Origin: Pseudomonas haemolytica | GTDB taxonomy: Bacteria > Pseudomonadota > Gammaproteobacteria > Pseudomonadales > Pseudomonadaceae | Direction: 5' to 3' | Assembly: GCF_009659625.1 (NCBI RefSeq) | Contig: NZ_VOIW01000002.1 | Coordinates: 186,001 to 250,000, forward strand | DNA length: 64,000 bases | Shown here: piece after piece, positions 18,224-29,353 of the stretch | Layout: each line of letters opens with the position of its first letter | Numbering within the stretch: the stretch's first letter is position 1 | Notes under the pieces: generated by a model | Told to the model about the DNA's origin: nothing | The model's input: the letters and a program-made list of their open reading frames with translations, nothing else | Database searches by the model: none | Program-made: the position numbers and the translations under genes

Positions 18224-19831
18224 ATGGCCACCCTGCATACCCAGCTCAACCCGCGCTCGGCAGAGTTCGCCGCCAACAGCGCGGCGATGCTCGCACAGGT
18301 CGACGCCCTGCACAGCCTGCTCGCTCACGTACAACAAGGCGGCGGCGCCAAGGCTCAGGAGCGCCACACCTCGCGGGGCAAGCTACTGCCTCGCGAGCGT
18401 ATCAACCGCTTGCTCGACCCGGGCTCGCCGTTCCTCGAACTCAGCCAACTGGCGGCTTATCAGGTGTATGGCGAGGACGTACCGGCCGCCGGAGTGATTG
18501 CCGGGATCGGCCGTGTGGAAGGCGTCGAATGCATGATCGTCGCCAACGATGCCACGGTCAAAGGCGGCTCCTACTACCCGCTGACCGTGAAAAAACACCT
18601 GCGCGCCCAGACCATCGCCGAGCAGAACCGTCTGCCGTGCATCTACCTGGTGGACTCCGGCGGCGCCAACCTGCCGCGCCAGGACGAAGTGTTTCCGGAC
18701 CGTGAGCACTTCGGGCGGATCTTCTTCAACCAAGCCAATATGAGCGCCCAGGGCATCCCGCAGATTGCCGTGGTGATGGGCTCGTGCACCGCCGGCGGCG
18801 CCTACGTGCCAGCCATGGCTGACGAAGCGATCATGGTGCGCCAGCAAGCCACCATCTTCCTCGCCGGCCCGCCGCTGGTAAAGGCCGCCACCGGCGAGGT
18901 GGTCAGCGCCGAAGACCTCGGCGGCGCCGATGTGCACTGCAAGATCTCCGGCGTGGCCGACCATTATGCCGACAGCGATGAACACGCCCTGGCCCTGGCT
19001 CGACGCAGCGTGGCCAACCTCAATTGGCGCAAACAAGGTGAGTTGCTGCAACGCCCGCCCGTGGCACCGCTGTACAGCAGCGAAGAGCTGTACGGCGTGA
19101 TTCCGGCGGATGCCAAGCAACCGTTCGATGTGCGCGAAGTCATCGCACGGCTGGTGGACGGTTCGGTGTTCGATGAGTTCAAGGCCTTGTTCGGTACCAC
19201 CTTGGTGTGCGGCTTTGCGCACTTGCATGGCTACCCGATTGCGATCCTGGCCAACAACGGGATCCTGTTCGCCGAAGCCGCGCAGAAAGGCGCGCACTTT
19301 ATCGAGCTGGCGTGCCAGCGCGGGATTCCCCTGCTGTTCCTGCAAAACATCACCGGTTTTATGGTCGGCCAGAAGTACGAAGCTGGTGGTATCGCCAAGC
19401 ATGGCGCCAAGCTGGTGACCGCAGTGGCCTGTGCCAAGGTGCCGAAGTTCACCGTGATCATCGGCGGCAGCTTTGGTGCAGGTAATTACGGCATGTGCGG
19501 CCGCGCCTATGACCCGCGCTTCTTGTGGATGTGGCCCAACGCACGCATTGGCGTGATGGGTGCCGAACAGGCCGCCGGCGTGCTGGTGCAGGTCAAGCGT
19601 GAACAGGCTGAGCGCGCAGGCGCGGCGTTCAGTGCAGAAGAAGAAACCGCGATCAAGCAGCCGATCCTCGACCAGTATGAAACCCAGGGCCACCCCTACT
19701 ACTCCAGTGCGCGCCTGTGGGATGACGGTGTCATCGACCCGTTGCAGACCCGCGACGTGCTGGCCCTGGCCTTGTCCGCCTCGCTGAACGCCCCCATCGA
19801 GCCGAGCCGCTTCGGCGTGTTCCGCATGTAA
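18224..19831 (+). CDS. liuB: Methylcrotonyl-CoA carboxylase carboxyltransferase (beta) subunit
   Basis: Transfers the carboxyl group from carboxybiotin to 3-methylcrotonyl-CoA, giving 3-methylglutaconyl-CoA. The 535-residue protein has the two crotonase-like halves of the acyl-CoA carboxyltransferase family: [20 protein letters not shown] and [17 protein letters not shown] in the first, [22 protein letters not shown] and [20 protein letters not shown] in the second. Its biotin-bearing partner LiuD is encoded two genes downstream. Length is typical. Confidence 0.96.
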   Translation: MATLHTQLNPRSAEFAANSAAMLAQVDALHSLLAHVQQGGGAKAQERHTSRGKLLPRERINRLLDPGSPFLELSQLAAYQVYGEDVPAAGVIAGIGRVEGVECMIVANDATVKGGSYYPLTVKKHLRAQTIAEQNRLPCIYLVDSGGANLPRQDEVFPDREHFGRIFFNQANMSAQGIPQIAVVMGSCTAGGAYVPAMADEAIMVRQQATIFLAGPPLVKAATGEVVSAEDLGGADVHCKISGVADHYADSDEHALALARRSVANLNWRKQGELLQRPPVAPLYSSEELYGVIPADAKQPFDVREVIARLVDGSVFDEFKALFGTTLVCGFAHLHGYPIAILANNGILFAEAAQKGAHFIELACQRGIPLLFLQNITGFMVGQKYEAGGIAKHGAKLVTAVACAKVPKFTVIIGGSFGAGNYGMCGRAYDPRFLWMWPNARIGVMGAEQAAGVLVQVKREQAERAGAAFSAEEETAIKQPILDQYETQGHPYYSSARLWDDGVIDPLQTRDVLALALSASLNAPIEPSRFGVFRM

Positions 19832-19846
19832 ATGGAGCTGTATCCC

Positions 19847-20649
19847 ATGAGCGATTTCAACACCCTCGAACTGATCACCGACAGCCGTGGCTTTGCCACG
19901 TTGTGGCTCAGTCGCGAAGCCAAGAACAACGCGTTCAACGCCCAGATGATCCGCGAACTGATCATTGCCCTCGACCGGGTGCAGGGCGACCCGTCCCTGC
20001 GCTTCCTGGTACTGCGCGGGCGCGGCAAGCATTTCAGTGCCGGCGCCGACCTGGCCTGGATGCAGCAGTCGGCCGAGCTGGACTACCACACCAACCTGGA
20101 CGACGCCCGCGAACTGGCGGAGCTGATGTACAACCTGTCCAAGCTGAAAATCCCCACGTTGGCCGTGGTGCAAGGCGCGGCCTACGGTGGCGCGCTGGGC
20201 CTGATCAGTTGCTGCGACATGGCCATCGGAGCCGACGACGCGCAGTTTTGCCTGTCGGAAGTGCGCATCGGCCTTGCGCCAGCGGTGATCAGCCCGTTCG
20301 TGGTGCAGGCGATGGGCCAACGCGCTGCCCGTCGCTATGCCCTGACGGCCGAGCGATTTGGCGGCCAGCGGGCGCGGGAGATCGGCTTGCTGGCAGAGAG
20401 TTATCCGGCCGAAACCCTGGATCAGCAGGTGGACCAGTGGGTCGTCAACCTGCTGCAAAACAGCCCGGCGGCGATGCGCGCCAGTAAGGATTTACTGCGT
20501 GAAGTGGGCAACGGAGCCCTCAATCCCGCGTTGCGACGTTATTGTGAAAACGCCATCGCGCGTATTCGTGTGAGCGCCGAGGGCCAGGAAGGTTTGCGCG
20601 CGTTCCTGCAAAAGCGTGCGCCAAGTTGGCAGGCCCAGGAGCCGCGTTC

Positions 20650-20653
<4 letters not shown>
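19847..20653 (+). CDS. liuC: 3-Methylglutaconyl-CoA hydratase
   Basis: A 268-residue crotonase-family enzyme hydrating 3-methylglutaconyl-CoA to HMG-CoA. The oxyanion-hole segments HFSAGADLAWMQQSAELD and VQGAAYGGALGLISCCDMA are present. I take ATG at 19847 (MSDFNTLEL), with GGAG 9 bases upstream, over an in-frame ATG five codons earlier that directly abuts the liuB stop. Its TGA overlaps the liuD ATG, so the carboxylase and hydratase genes are translationally coupled. Confidence 0.93.
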
Positions 20654-22571
<1,918 letters not shown>

Positions 22572-22575
<4 letters not shown>

Positions 22576-23207
22576 AACCTGGCCGTGGCTTGCACCACGA
22601 CACCCAGGAGGCGGCATTCGTCGGTGAGCAGTGCCTTGGGGTAAGTGGGATTGAGCGGCACCAGGTAGCGCTGGCCGCTTTCGTCCTGCAATTGCCGAAA
22701 GGTCGCCTGGGAGCTGCCAGCCCATTGGGCGACCACCAGTTTGCCGGGCTCGGGGTCGATGGCCGGGTCCACCAGGATCATCATCCCGGCACTGATACTC
22801 AAGCCCGTGGGCGCGGTCATGGCGTCGCCCGTTACCGGCAGCCAGAACGCTTCGCCTCGAGCGTGGTAATCGGTCAACTCGTAACGTCCAGCCCTATAGG
22901 CCGCACGCTCTTCGCGCAGCTCGCAGGCCTGCTTCCAATCGCTGACCGGGTAGCGGAAATAGGGGTTGTAGCGTTGTTCCAACGCAGGCTCCGTTGCGGC
23001 CCGCTCACGAATCTCGAGCGCCACCTCCAAGCCCCCCAACCCAAGCTCCGCCAGCACCCGATTCATGTCCGCCAGGCTCGGCACGCGGCGCTTGTTGAGC
23101 CAATGGCCGACGCCGCCCTGGGACATGCCCAGGCGCTCTGCCAGTTCGCCCTGTGTGACCTTGCGGTCTTTCATGCTGGCTTTGACCAACGCTATCCAGT
23201 TATCCAT
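22572..23207 (-). CDS. CI/LexA-like HTH repressor with degenerate S24 peptidase domain
   Basis: A 211-residue protein with an N-terminal HTH_3 domain (VTQGELAERLGMSQGGVGHWLNKRR) and a C-terminal LexA/CI (S24) fold. Aligned with lambda CI, the nucleophile motif GNSM is GDAM here and the lysine motif TFKKL is TFRQL, so both catalytic residues are replaced (Ser to Ala, Lys to Arg). It should dimerise and bind DNA but not self-cleave. ATG at 23207 is used; a TTG four codons upstream is possible. No phage genes are near. Targets are unknown; AT-rich palindromic DNA lies upstream toward 23280. Confidence 0.85.
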
Positions 23208-23337
23208 GGCGCCTGACAATACGGGGTGTGTTTCTCAGGGCAATAAACAGTTTGTAGTAATCCATAAAACGACATAAATACGATACGTACTATCATCAAG
23301 CCTAAGGATTTCGACACCCACCGGAGTACTGCCGCTC

Positions 23338-23688
23338 ATGACGACCAGCCCGCATTCATTGCCCGAAACACCTGAACACGTTGAATTACACGACATGTGC
23401 AACAGCGGCGCGGCCCAACGCGCACTCGACTATTACTTGAAAGAAGATATGTCGTCGCCTGCCTCGGACGGCACGCTGTTCGCAATCAAGCCGGGCATCA
23501 GCCAGGAGGAAGCCCTGGTGCACGCCTCGGACCTGCTGCGCAGCGCAGCGGCAACTGCCTACGAATCAGCGTGCAGCCATCAAGGCAACCAGCGCGACCT
23601 GGCGTTTTCCGTGGTGTATTTGATCGACATGGCGAAGGCGATGGTGGAGCGATCGTTGCAAGGGCCAGGGGCTCAGGCAAACGCGTAA
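23338..23688 (+). CDS. DUF6124-type small Pseudomonas protein
   Basis: A 116-residue soluble protein with the features of the Pseudomonas DUF6124 family as I recall it: ALDYYL near residue 30, a TLFAIKPGISQEEALVHASDLLRSA block, then an amphipathic helix ending in VYLIDMAKAMVERSL. The function is unknown. GGAG lies upstream of the ATG. Divergent from the repressor and immediately upstream of the prrF promoter. Confidence 0.75.
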   Translation: MTTSPHSLPETPEHVELHDMCNSGAAQRALDYYLKEDMSSPASDGTLFAIKPGISQEEALVHASDLLRSAAATAYESACSHQGNQRDLAFSVVYLIDMAKAMVERSLQGPGAQANA

Positions 23689-23731
23689 CAGCCGCGAAAG
23701 AAAAATATTTCTATCCCACGGATAAAAACAT

Positions 23732-23759
23732 TTGACTTGCAAATGATAATGATTATTAT
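23732..23759 (+). promoter_or_regulatory. Fur-controlled prrF promoter
   Basis: TTGACT (23732-23737) and TATTAT (23754-23759) form a -35/-10 pair with a 16-base spacer. Between and across them, GCAAATGATAATGATTATT (23739-23757) matches 15 of 19 bases of the Fur consensus. Iron-bound Fur would therefore block RNA polymerase. Confidence 0.85.
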
Positions 23760-23765
23760 TGGACT

Positions 23766-23881
23766 CAGCTGATCGCGAGATCAGTCGATAGACCAAGGGA
23801 CCTTAGGTCGGACTCTTGGAATATCTCCTCATCAGGCTAATCACGGTTTTTGACCCGGCTCTTTGGCCGGGTCTTTTTTTT
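23766..23881 (+). ncRNA. prrF: PrrF iron-responsive sRNA
   Basis: About 115 bases. The 5' stem CTGATC-GCGA-GATCAG, the highly conserved target-pairing core ATCTCCTCATCAGGCTAATC, and a GACCCGGC...GCCGGGTC terminator with eight T residues match the PrrF family. PrrF represses non-essential iron proteins (such as sodB and TCA-cycle enzymes) under iron starvation. Only one copy is seen, unlike the tandem prrF1-prrF2 of P. aeruginosa; a second may lie elsewhere. Start inferred from the promoter. Confidence 0.92.
23852..23881 (+). terminator. Terminator of prrF
   Basis: GACCCGGC, a 6-base loop, and GCCGGGTC followed by eight T residues. Confidence 0.93.
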
Positions 23882-24153
23882 GCCAGTTTCCCTGGCATGG
23901 CTTCAGGCTAATGAAGACTGTGTGTTGCTCGATGGCGCGCATGGTAGCAAAAGACTATCGCCCAAAGAAAGCCGCTCGACTGCTCTAGCCCGGATATTTG
24001 CGAATTAGCGCTTGAGAATCAATCTCATAGATTCTAAGCTGCGGCGGCGTCAGGGATGACGCCCCCTCCCCCATGCAACAATTTTGCATCCAGGTTTTAC
24101 CTGACGCCTGTGTAATATAGCCGCCACATCACTCATATTCAGGCAACCAGACT
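23882..24153. other. Intergenic stretch after prrF with a weak Fur-like palindrome
   Basis: No gene is evident. TTGAGAATCAATCTCAT (24012-24028) is an inverted repeat, TGAGA/TCTCA, reminiscent of degenerate Fur sites. It is about 130 bases ahead of the carboxypeptidase gene. I see no clear promoter elements around it. Confidence 0.3.
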
Positions 24154-25305
24154 ATGACCGTGGCCTTGACCTCCATCAAAATCAGCACCGACTTCGACAG
24201 CGGCAATATCCAGGTCCTGGATGCCAGCGATGCCTATCAGTTGTTGCTGGCAATCAAACCCGATACCCGCAGCGATCACTTCCAATGGTTCCACTTCAAG
24301 GCCGAAGGCATGCACGTGGGCCATACCCACACCTTTCGCTTGAGCAACGCGGGTCGCTCGTCCTACAAGCATGCCTGGAGCGGCTACAACGCCGTGGCGT
24401 CCTACGACCATATCAACTGGTTCCGGGTACCGACGCGCTTTGATGGCGAGATCCTGCATATCACCCTCCAAACCCGGGAAAAGCACGTCTGGCTCGCCTA
24501 TTTCGAACCCTACAGCCGTGAACGCCACGACTGGCTGATCGATCAAGCCCTGAAGTACGCCGGGGTCACCCTGCTCGCCACCGGCAAGAGCGCCGAAGGC
24601 CGTGATATACAACTGCTACGCCGCGGCAAAGGAGGCGAAGGCCGCCGCAAGGTGTGGATCATCGCCCAGCAGCACCCCGGCGAACACATGGCCGAATGGT
24701 TTATGGAAGGTGTGATTGAGCGCCTGCAACAGGATGGCGATGAAGAGCTGAAAAAGCTGCTAGCCGTGGCTGACGTGTACCTGGTGCCAAACATGAACCC
24801 CGATGGCGCCTTTCACGGCCACCTGCGCACCAATGCCATGGGCCAGGACCTTAACCGCGCCTGGCAAAGCGCCAGCCAGGAACTCAGCCCGGAAGTATTC
24901 TTCATTCAGGAGCAGATGGAAAAATACGGCGTGGACCTGTTCCTCGATATCCATGGCGACGAAGAAATCCCCTACGTTTTTACCGCCGGTTGCGAAGGCA
25001 ACCCCGGCTACACCCCGCGTATCGAAGCCCTGGAAAAACACTTCCGCAGCCACCTGAGCCACCTGACCCGAGACTTCCAGACCACCCATGGCTACACCCG
25101 CGACCTGCCGGGCGAAGCCAACATGACCCTGGCCTGCAACGCGGTCGGTGAGAAGTATGACTGCCTGTCCCTGACCCTGGAGATGCCCTTCAAAGACAAC
25201 GACGACGCGCCCAACCTGCGCACCGGCTGGTCAGGCGATCGCTCGAAACAGTTGGGCAAGGACGTATTGAGCAGCGTCGCCGATATCGTCGGCCTCTTGC
25301 GTTAA
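24154..25305 (+). CDS. M14-family zinc carboxypeptidase, cytosolic carboxypeptidase-like
   Basis: A 383-residue cytosolic enzyme with no signal peptide. An N-terminal beta-sandwich (about residues 1-130, ending WLAYFEPYSRERHDWL) precedes the M14 catalytic domain. Zinc-binding HPGEHMAEWF, the substrate-binding NMNPDGAFHGHLRTNAMGQDLNRAW and DLFLDIHGDEE are all present, as is a late catalytic glutamate region SLTLEMPFKD. This arrangement is that of the Nna1/CCP (M14D) subfamily, which in eukaryotes trims C-terminal glutamates; the bacterial substrate is unknown. Confidence 0.9.
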   Translation: MTVALTSIKISTDFDSGNIQVLDASDAYQLLLAIKPDTRSDHFQWFHFKAEGMHVGHTHTFRLSNAGRSSYKHAWSGYNAVASYDHINWFRVPTRFDGEILHITLQTREKHVWLAYFEPYSRERHDWLIDQALKYAGVTLLATGKSAEGRDIQLLRRGKGGEGRRKVWIIAQQHPGEHMAEWFMEGVIERLQQDGDEELKKLLAVADVYLVPNMNPDGAFHGHLRTNAMGQDLNRAWQSASQELSPEVFFIQEQMEKYGVDLFLDIHGDEEIPYVFTAGCEGNPGYTPRIEALEKHFRSHLSHLTRDFQTTHGYTRDLPGEANMTLACNAVGEKYDCLSLTLEMPFKDNDDAPNLRTGWSGDRSKQLGKDVLSSVADIVGLLR

Positions 25306-25308
25306 CGA

Positions 25309-25334
25309 TTTGTGGCGAGCTCGCTCGCCACAAA
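25309..25334. terminator. Bidirectional hairpin between convergent genes
   Basis: TTTGTGGCGAG, a 4-base loop, and CTCGCCACAAA form a perfect 11-base-pair stem flanked by A and T residues, placed between the stops of the carboxypeptidase and cytochrome genes. Confidence 0.75.
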
Positions 25335-25340
25335 AGCCCA

Positions 25341-25880
25341 TCAGTGCTTGGTGCCGGTCATGCTTTGCAATACACCATCGCGGCGGATCAAACCGTGGAA
25401 CAACGCCGCCGCCAAGTGCGCCAGCACGGTGAAGAACAACACGTAGGCGAGATAGCCATGAGCCTTGCGCAACAGTGCAAACAATGGCGCATTCGCCCCC
25501 ACCAGCGCGGGCAGTTGCACGCTGCTGCTGAGCATCACTGGGTCACCGGCTGCCGAAATCATTGCCCAGCCCAGCAACGGCAACACCAGCATCAATGCGT
25601 ACAACAGCACATGGGAAGCCTTGGCTGCCAGCACTTGCCACACAGGCAAATCCGCAGGCAACGGCGGTTGTCGGGTGGAAAAGCGCACCACCAATCGCAC
25701 GATCACCAGTGCCAGAATCGCAATCCCTAAAGGCTTGTGTAAGTGGATCAGCCACTCATGGCGCTCCGACACGGACGCCGCCAAACCGGCACCGATAAAC
25801 AACATCGCGATGATCATCAGCGCCATCAGCCAGTGCAGCAGACGTGCCAGGGGTGCAAAAAAACGCGGTTGAGCATTCAT
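25341..25880 (-). CDS. Cytochrome b561-family protein
   Basis: A 179-residue four-helix membrane protein carrying haem b. Helices are seen at LLHWLMALMIIAMLFIGAGL, LGIAILALVIVRLVVRF, HVLLYALMLVLPLLGWAMIS and YLAYVLFFTVLAHLAAALFHG, with candidate haem-ligand histidines in the first, third and fourth. Its start overlaps the stop of the catalase-like peroxidase gene by ATGA. The pair would pass membrane electrons to the peroxidase or relieve peroxide stress. Likely under the adjacent ECF sigma factor. Confidence 0.9.
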   Translation of the reverse strand: MNAQPRFFAPLARLLHWLMALMIIAMLFIGAGLAASVSERHEWLIHLHKPLGIAILALVIVRLVVRFSTRQPPLPADLPVWQVLAAKASHVLLYALMLVLPLLGWAMISAAGDPVMLSSSVQLPALVGANAPLFALLRKAHGYLAYVLFFTVLAHLAAALFHGLIRRDGVLQSMTGTKH

Positions 25881-26959
25881 GGCTTCGACTCCTGAGGGGC
25901 ACTGTGCAACGGGCTGACTTCACCGGCGCGGCGCAGGTACGAACTGGCATACGCGGCCGAGCGTGCGGCCAGCAACGGGTCCTTGGAGGCCTCGATGCCA
26001 CTGGGCAAAATCAGCGGGTAAAAGTTGATATCGCGGCAATCTCCATCCGCCTGTGGCTGGCTGCTTTGCAGCACCAGGGTGCCGGCGTTCAGCACCTTGT
26101 GCGCGCCGGTCCAGGTCTTGCTCGCGTCATCCAACGGGTCGCCAGGGTTGGCCAGGGTCATGTTCAACTGCCAACGCAGCGGCCCGGCGGCCAGGCGCCG
26201 CACCAGGTCTTGTTCCAGGAAATCACTGCCCGACGGCGCCGTATCACCCGTCGTGTCCTGGCTCTGCGGCACCACGCCCCAACGCACGGCCTGGCGCTGG
26301 CCATCGGCACCCACCAGGTAAAACGCGTTGATGCCGTTATAGGTTTCAGTCGCATAACTGGCCGACGGCTTGGCGGTCTTGACCCAGGCCAGGAACGGCG
26401 CCGTCTCCGGGTGCGCGGCAAAAAACGCGGGCATGCCCGCCGGGTTCGGCTTGCCGGTGGCGGGGTCTGGCGCGCCGGCCTTGAGCATCTGGTAGAACGC
26501 CTCGGGCGTGCCCACCGGGAACACCGGCATGCTGTTCATTCCAGTACGCCACTGCTGGCCGTTGGCCTGGCTGAACTGCACGGCAAAACTGCGAATCGGC
26601 ACACTGCTGTCCGGCGCATAAGGGTTGCCACTGGGCAAGGCAAACCGGCCGATCACCGGGGTCTTGACCTCGCTGAACACCTGGGCACTGGAGTACGCAC
26701 GCGCCTCGGCACTGCTCTCGAAATAACCGGCCACGCACACGCCCTTGGCATGGTTACGGCGAAACCCCGGGTGCACGCCGTTATTGGTTTCCAAGGCATT
26801 GACCAAGGTTTTTGGCCGCAGGCGTTGTGGGTCGAGAGTGCCGTTGACGTAGGCAAATGCCCCGGCGACAACGGCAACCACGGCGCCGATGCCCGCCAGG
26901 CGTGCGATCAGGCTCGCGGTGCTCAGCGGAGGACGGGGGGGTGATGAGTGATCTACCAT
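25877..26959 (-). CDS. Catalase-family peroxidase (SrpA-like), membrane-anchored
   Basis: A 360-residue minimal catalase-fold haem protein. An N-terminal hydrophobic segment (IARLAGIGAVVAVVAGAFAY, about residues 18-37) exports or anchors it. The catalytic histidine is in FRRNHAKGVCVAGYF and the haem-ligand tyrosine region is SAAYASSYLRR near the C-terminus. Small catalases of this group act mainly as peroxidases. It is the first gene of a coupled pair with cytochrome b561 and is preceded by an ECF-type promoter matching that of the divergent sigma factor gene. Confidence 0.9.
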   Translation of the reverse strand: MVDHSSPPRPPLSTASLIARLAGIGAVVAVVAGAFAYVNGTLDPQRLRPKTLVNALETNNGVHPGFRRNHAKGVCVAGYFESSAEARAYSSAQVFSEVKTPVIGRFALPSGNPYAPDSSVPIRSFAVQFSQANGQQWRTGMNSMPVFPVGTPEAFYQMLKAGAPDPATGKPNPAGMPAFFAAHPETAPFLAWVKTAKPSASYATETYNGINAFYLVGADGQRQAVRWGVVPQSQDTTGDTAPSGSDFLEQDLVRRLAAGPLRWQLNMTLANPGDPLDDASKTWTGAHKVLNAGTLVLQSSQPQADGDCRDINFYPLILPSGIEASKDPLLAARSAAYASSYLRRAGEVSPLHSAPQESKP

Positions 26960-27012
26960 GCAGGAACTCCAGGGCCAGAGGCCTTAGGGTGAAACATAAG
27001 GTCGGAGCATTA

Positions 27013-27092
27013 AGACGAACGCCGATTTGCTCTATTCCCTGGCCTTGAAATTATTTTGTTGGCCGTGGAATAACCTTCAACGCCGGACGTCT
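27013..27092. promoter_or_regulatory. Divergent pair of matching ECF-type promoters
   Basis: On the minus strand GGAATA (27038-27033), 15 bases, then CGTCT (27017-27013) faces the peroxidase gene. On the plus strand GGAATA (27067-27072), 15 bases, then CGTCT (27088-27092) faces the sigma factor gene. Identical boxes and spacing on both strands indicate one ECF sigma factor driving both units, including its own gene. Confidence 0.8.
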
Positions 27093-27126
27093 CTCTAGTT
27101 CCAGCGTAGTGATCAGCCAGACACCC

Positions 27127-27633
27127 ATGCATGAACTCGACGAACAGTTACGTGAACTCATCCCCAGGTTACGGCGTTTTGCCGTGTCCCTGACGCGCAA
27201 CAGCAGCAGCGCCGATGACCTGGTGCAGGCGACCCTGGAACGGGCGATCATCGCCTGGGCCAGCAAACGTATCGAAGGCGACCTGCGCGCCTGGCTGTTC
27301 TCGATCCTCTACCGGCAGTTTCTCGACGCCCACCGCCGTAGCCGACGCTATGCACGCATGCTCGAATTCTTCACCGGCCGCGATGACGTGCAACCGTCGG
27401 TGGAGCGCACGGTGATGGCCCAATCCACCCTGCAAGCCTTCGACCGGCTCACCACCGAACAGCGTGCCCTGCTGCTATGGGTGTCTGTCGAAGGCTTGAG
27501 CTACAAGGAAGTGGCCGAGATTCTTGCGGTGCCCATCGGTACCGTGATGTCCCGCCTGTCCCGCGCGCGCCAAGCGCTGCGTCAACTCAGCGATGGCGAA
27601 ATTACCGGCCCTGCCCTGCGGAGACTCAAATGA
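27127..27633 (+). CDS. ECF-type RNA polymerase sigma factor
   Basis: A 168-residue group 4 sigma factor with region 2 (LRRFAVSLTRNSSSADDLVQ, then LRAWLFSILYRQFLDAHRR) and region 4 (LTTEQRALLLWVSVEGLSYK and VAEILAVPIGTVMSRLSRAR). ATG at 27127 is preferred over an in-frame GTG six codons earlier. It overlaps the anti-sigma gene by ATGA. The neighbouring catalase-like peroxidase and cytochrome b561, with a matching promoter, suggest an oxidative-stress or envelope role; this context resembles group ECF26. Confidence 0.92.
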   Translation: MHELDEQLRELIPRLRRFAVSLTRNSSSADDLVQATLERAIIAWASKRIEGDLRAWLFSILYRQFLDAHRRSRRYARMLEFFTGRDDVQPSVERTVMAQSTLQAFDRLTTEQRALLLWVSVEGLSYKEVAEILAVPIGTVMSRLSRARQALRQLSDGEITGPALRRLK

Positions 27634-28367
27634 TCAGCCTTCCCCCCAGCGAACGCGATTTGCATGCCTACGTCGATCATCAATTACTGGAGAGTGATCG
27701 CCGCGTGCTTGAAACCTGGCTGGCCAACCACCCCGAGGTCGCCGCGCAGGTGCATGCCTGGCAACAGGATGCGCAATTATTGCGTGCCTCTTTAAGCGGC
27801 TCGCTGCAACAGCCGAACAACCCGGCACTGGACCCGGCGCTGATTCGCCAGCGCATCAAGCGTCAGTCCCGCCGCCACTTCGCCACGGCGGCGCTGCTGC
27901 TGATCGCCGTGAGCCTCGGCGGCGTGGGCGGCTGGCACGCCCGCGAAGTTACCCAACCGCCGCTGCTGCCGATGACCGACGCCATGCAGGCCTACCGGCT
28001 GTTTGCCCAGGACGGCATCATGCCCGCCGACTACAACGCCGACGGCGGCGGCAATATGCAGGCCTGGCTCGACCGCTATTTCAATCAGGCCCACCGCCTG
28101 CCCGACCTGAGCCAGGCGGGGTTCAAGCCGGTCAGCGGGCGCCTGCTCACCACCGACCAAGGCGCAGCGGCCATGGTGCTGTACGAAGACCTACAAGGCC
28201 GGCGCATCAGCTTCTATATCCGCCCGCCGGGCCCGAACAACGGTTTTCTGCCCCGGGGCAGCCGCAGTGCCGATGGCTTGCAGGCCCAATACTGGTCGGG
28301 CGGCGGCTACAACTACGCGATAGTCAGCCCGGTGGATCAGCCCGTCACGCCGTTGATGAAATTCTAG
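27630..28367 (+). CDS. Transmembrane anti-sigma factor
   Basis: A 245-residue single-pass membrane protein. The cytoplasmic part starts LPPSERDLHAYVDHQLLESDRR, the pattern of anti-sigma domains that bind ECF factors. A membrane segment (FATAALLLIAVSLGGVGGW, about residues 86-104) and a periplasmic domain of about 140 residues follow. There is no zinc motif HxxxCxxC. It is coupled to the sigma gene by ATGA overlap and presumably holds it inactive. Its stop converges with the last pilus gene, overlapping by 4 bases. Confidence 0.88.
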   Translation: MISLPPSERDLHAYVDHQLLESDRRVLETWLANHPEVAAQVHAWQQDAQLLRASLSGSLQQPNNPALDPALIRQRIKRQSRRHFATAALLLIAVSLGGVGGWHAREVTQPPLLPMTDAMQAYRLFAQDGIMPADYNADGGGNMQAWLDRYFNQAHRLPDLSQAGFKPVSGRLLTTDQGAAAMVLYEDLQGRRISFYIRPPGPNNGFLPRGSRSADGLQAQYWSGGGYNYAIVSPVDQPVTPLMKF

Positions 28368-29353
28368 AAGCCCACGTCCAGCACCACGTTGTCGATATAA
28401 GTGCCGCCCGGCGGCGTGGTCTGGTCGGTGTAGATTCGCGCGTTGTAGTTGTACACCTGGCTGCCGGTCCCCAAGCCGTTACCGGGGTTGACCTCGGCCG
28501 TGGAGCTGGCACGCCGCGCCGCGCCGACACTGCCCCACCGCGTGGTGCCGGCGCTTTTGAAAATGTCGTAGGCCAGGTAATTGGTACCAGAAATCATGCG
28601 TCGCCGCCCGCCGACACTGACCGGGTTCTGGCCGTCGCTCAAGCCCACGGTATAGGCGCTGCCCTTGGTGCAGGCGATATTGATCGTCTGCCCGGTCACC
28701 GCAGTAAACCCACTGACCACCGGCGCGCTGCCAAAGCTGATATTCGGCGCGGTGATCTGGCAGTCATTGGTCACGGTCATGCTGACCGTCAGCGACGCCG
28801 TGCCGCTGCCAATGTCACGCCCCAGGCACAGACCACCAACGCCGATCCCCGAGCAATAATTCCAGTTCCAGGCGATGTTCAATGTCTCGGTATACAACCC
28901 AGCCGCGACGTTGCTGCCGGTGATGCTGCTCAGGTACAGCGGCACGGTCTTCGCCCCAGGCCCGGCGACCAGGCCAATGCTCTGGGCAATCCCCCCGGCA
29001 CCACCAAAATCGAATTGTGCGCCACGGGTTATCGGGTAGCTGGTGCTGTTGTTGCCATAAATCGTGTAGCCGATCACATCACCGGTCGGCCCGACCATGC
29101 CGCTCTGGGCCGAGGTGATCGTCGCGTAAAAGTGGTCCGTGGACACCAGCAACGAAATCAACGCCGAGGTGCAGCTCAACCCTGAGTTGGTGGTGGAGCT
29201 GGTTTGCGCCGCCGTGCGCACCGTCATCGAACTGATCGAGCCGAAACTGGCCGGCACAGTGGAACCGACCGAACACAGCGCCATTACCTGCCCGGAAAAC
29301 AACAGCCCTACTCCATACAGCCATGCCTTGCCCGTCACCCGCAGCCTGCTCAT
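28364..29353 (-). CDS. Csu-type pilus tip adhesin, two spore-coat-U (SCPU) domains
   Basis: A 329-residue exported protein, the likely CsuE counterpart. A signal peptide (ending GQVMA) is followed by two SCPU domains, about residues 28-180 and 190-329; both have the start CSVGSTVPASFGSISS or CQITAPNISFGSAPVVSG and the second ends YIDNVVLDVGF. The N-terminal SCPU domain of such tips is the adhesive one and the C-terminal is the pilin-like one. ATG at 29353 overlaps the usher stop by ATGA, so this is the last gene of the operon. Confidence 0.85.
   Translation of the reverse strand: MSRLRVTGKAWLYGVGLLFSGQVMALCSVGSTVPASFGSISSMTVRTAAQTSSTTNSGLSCTSALISLLVSTDHFYATITSAQSGMVGPTGDVIGYTIYGNNSTSYPITRGAQFDFGGAGGIAQSIGLVAGPGAKTVPLYLSSITGSNVAAGLYTETLNIAWNWNYCSGIGVGGLCLGRDIGSGTASLTVSMTVTNDCQITAPNISFGSAPVVSGFTAVTGQTINIACTKGSAYTVGLSDGQNPVSVGGRRRMISGTNYLAYDIFKSAGTTRWGSVGAARRASSTAEVNPGNGLGTGSQVYNYNARIYTDQTTPPGGTYIDNVVLDVGF

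Noticed and set aside
18383..20458. 691-codon open frame on the minus strand opposite liuB-liuC
   Set aside because: Low-complexity His/Gly/Ala-rich antisense translation with no domain; liuB and liuC are unmistakable on the plus strand.
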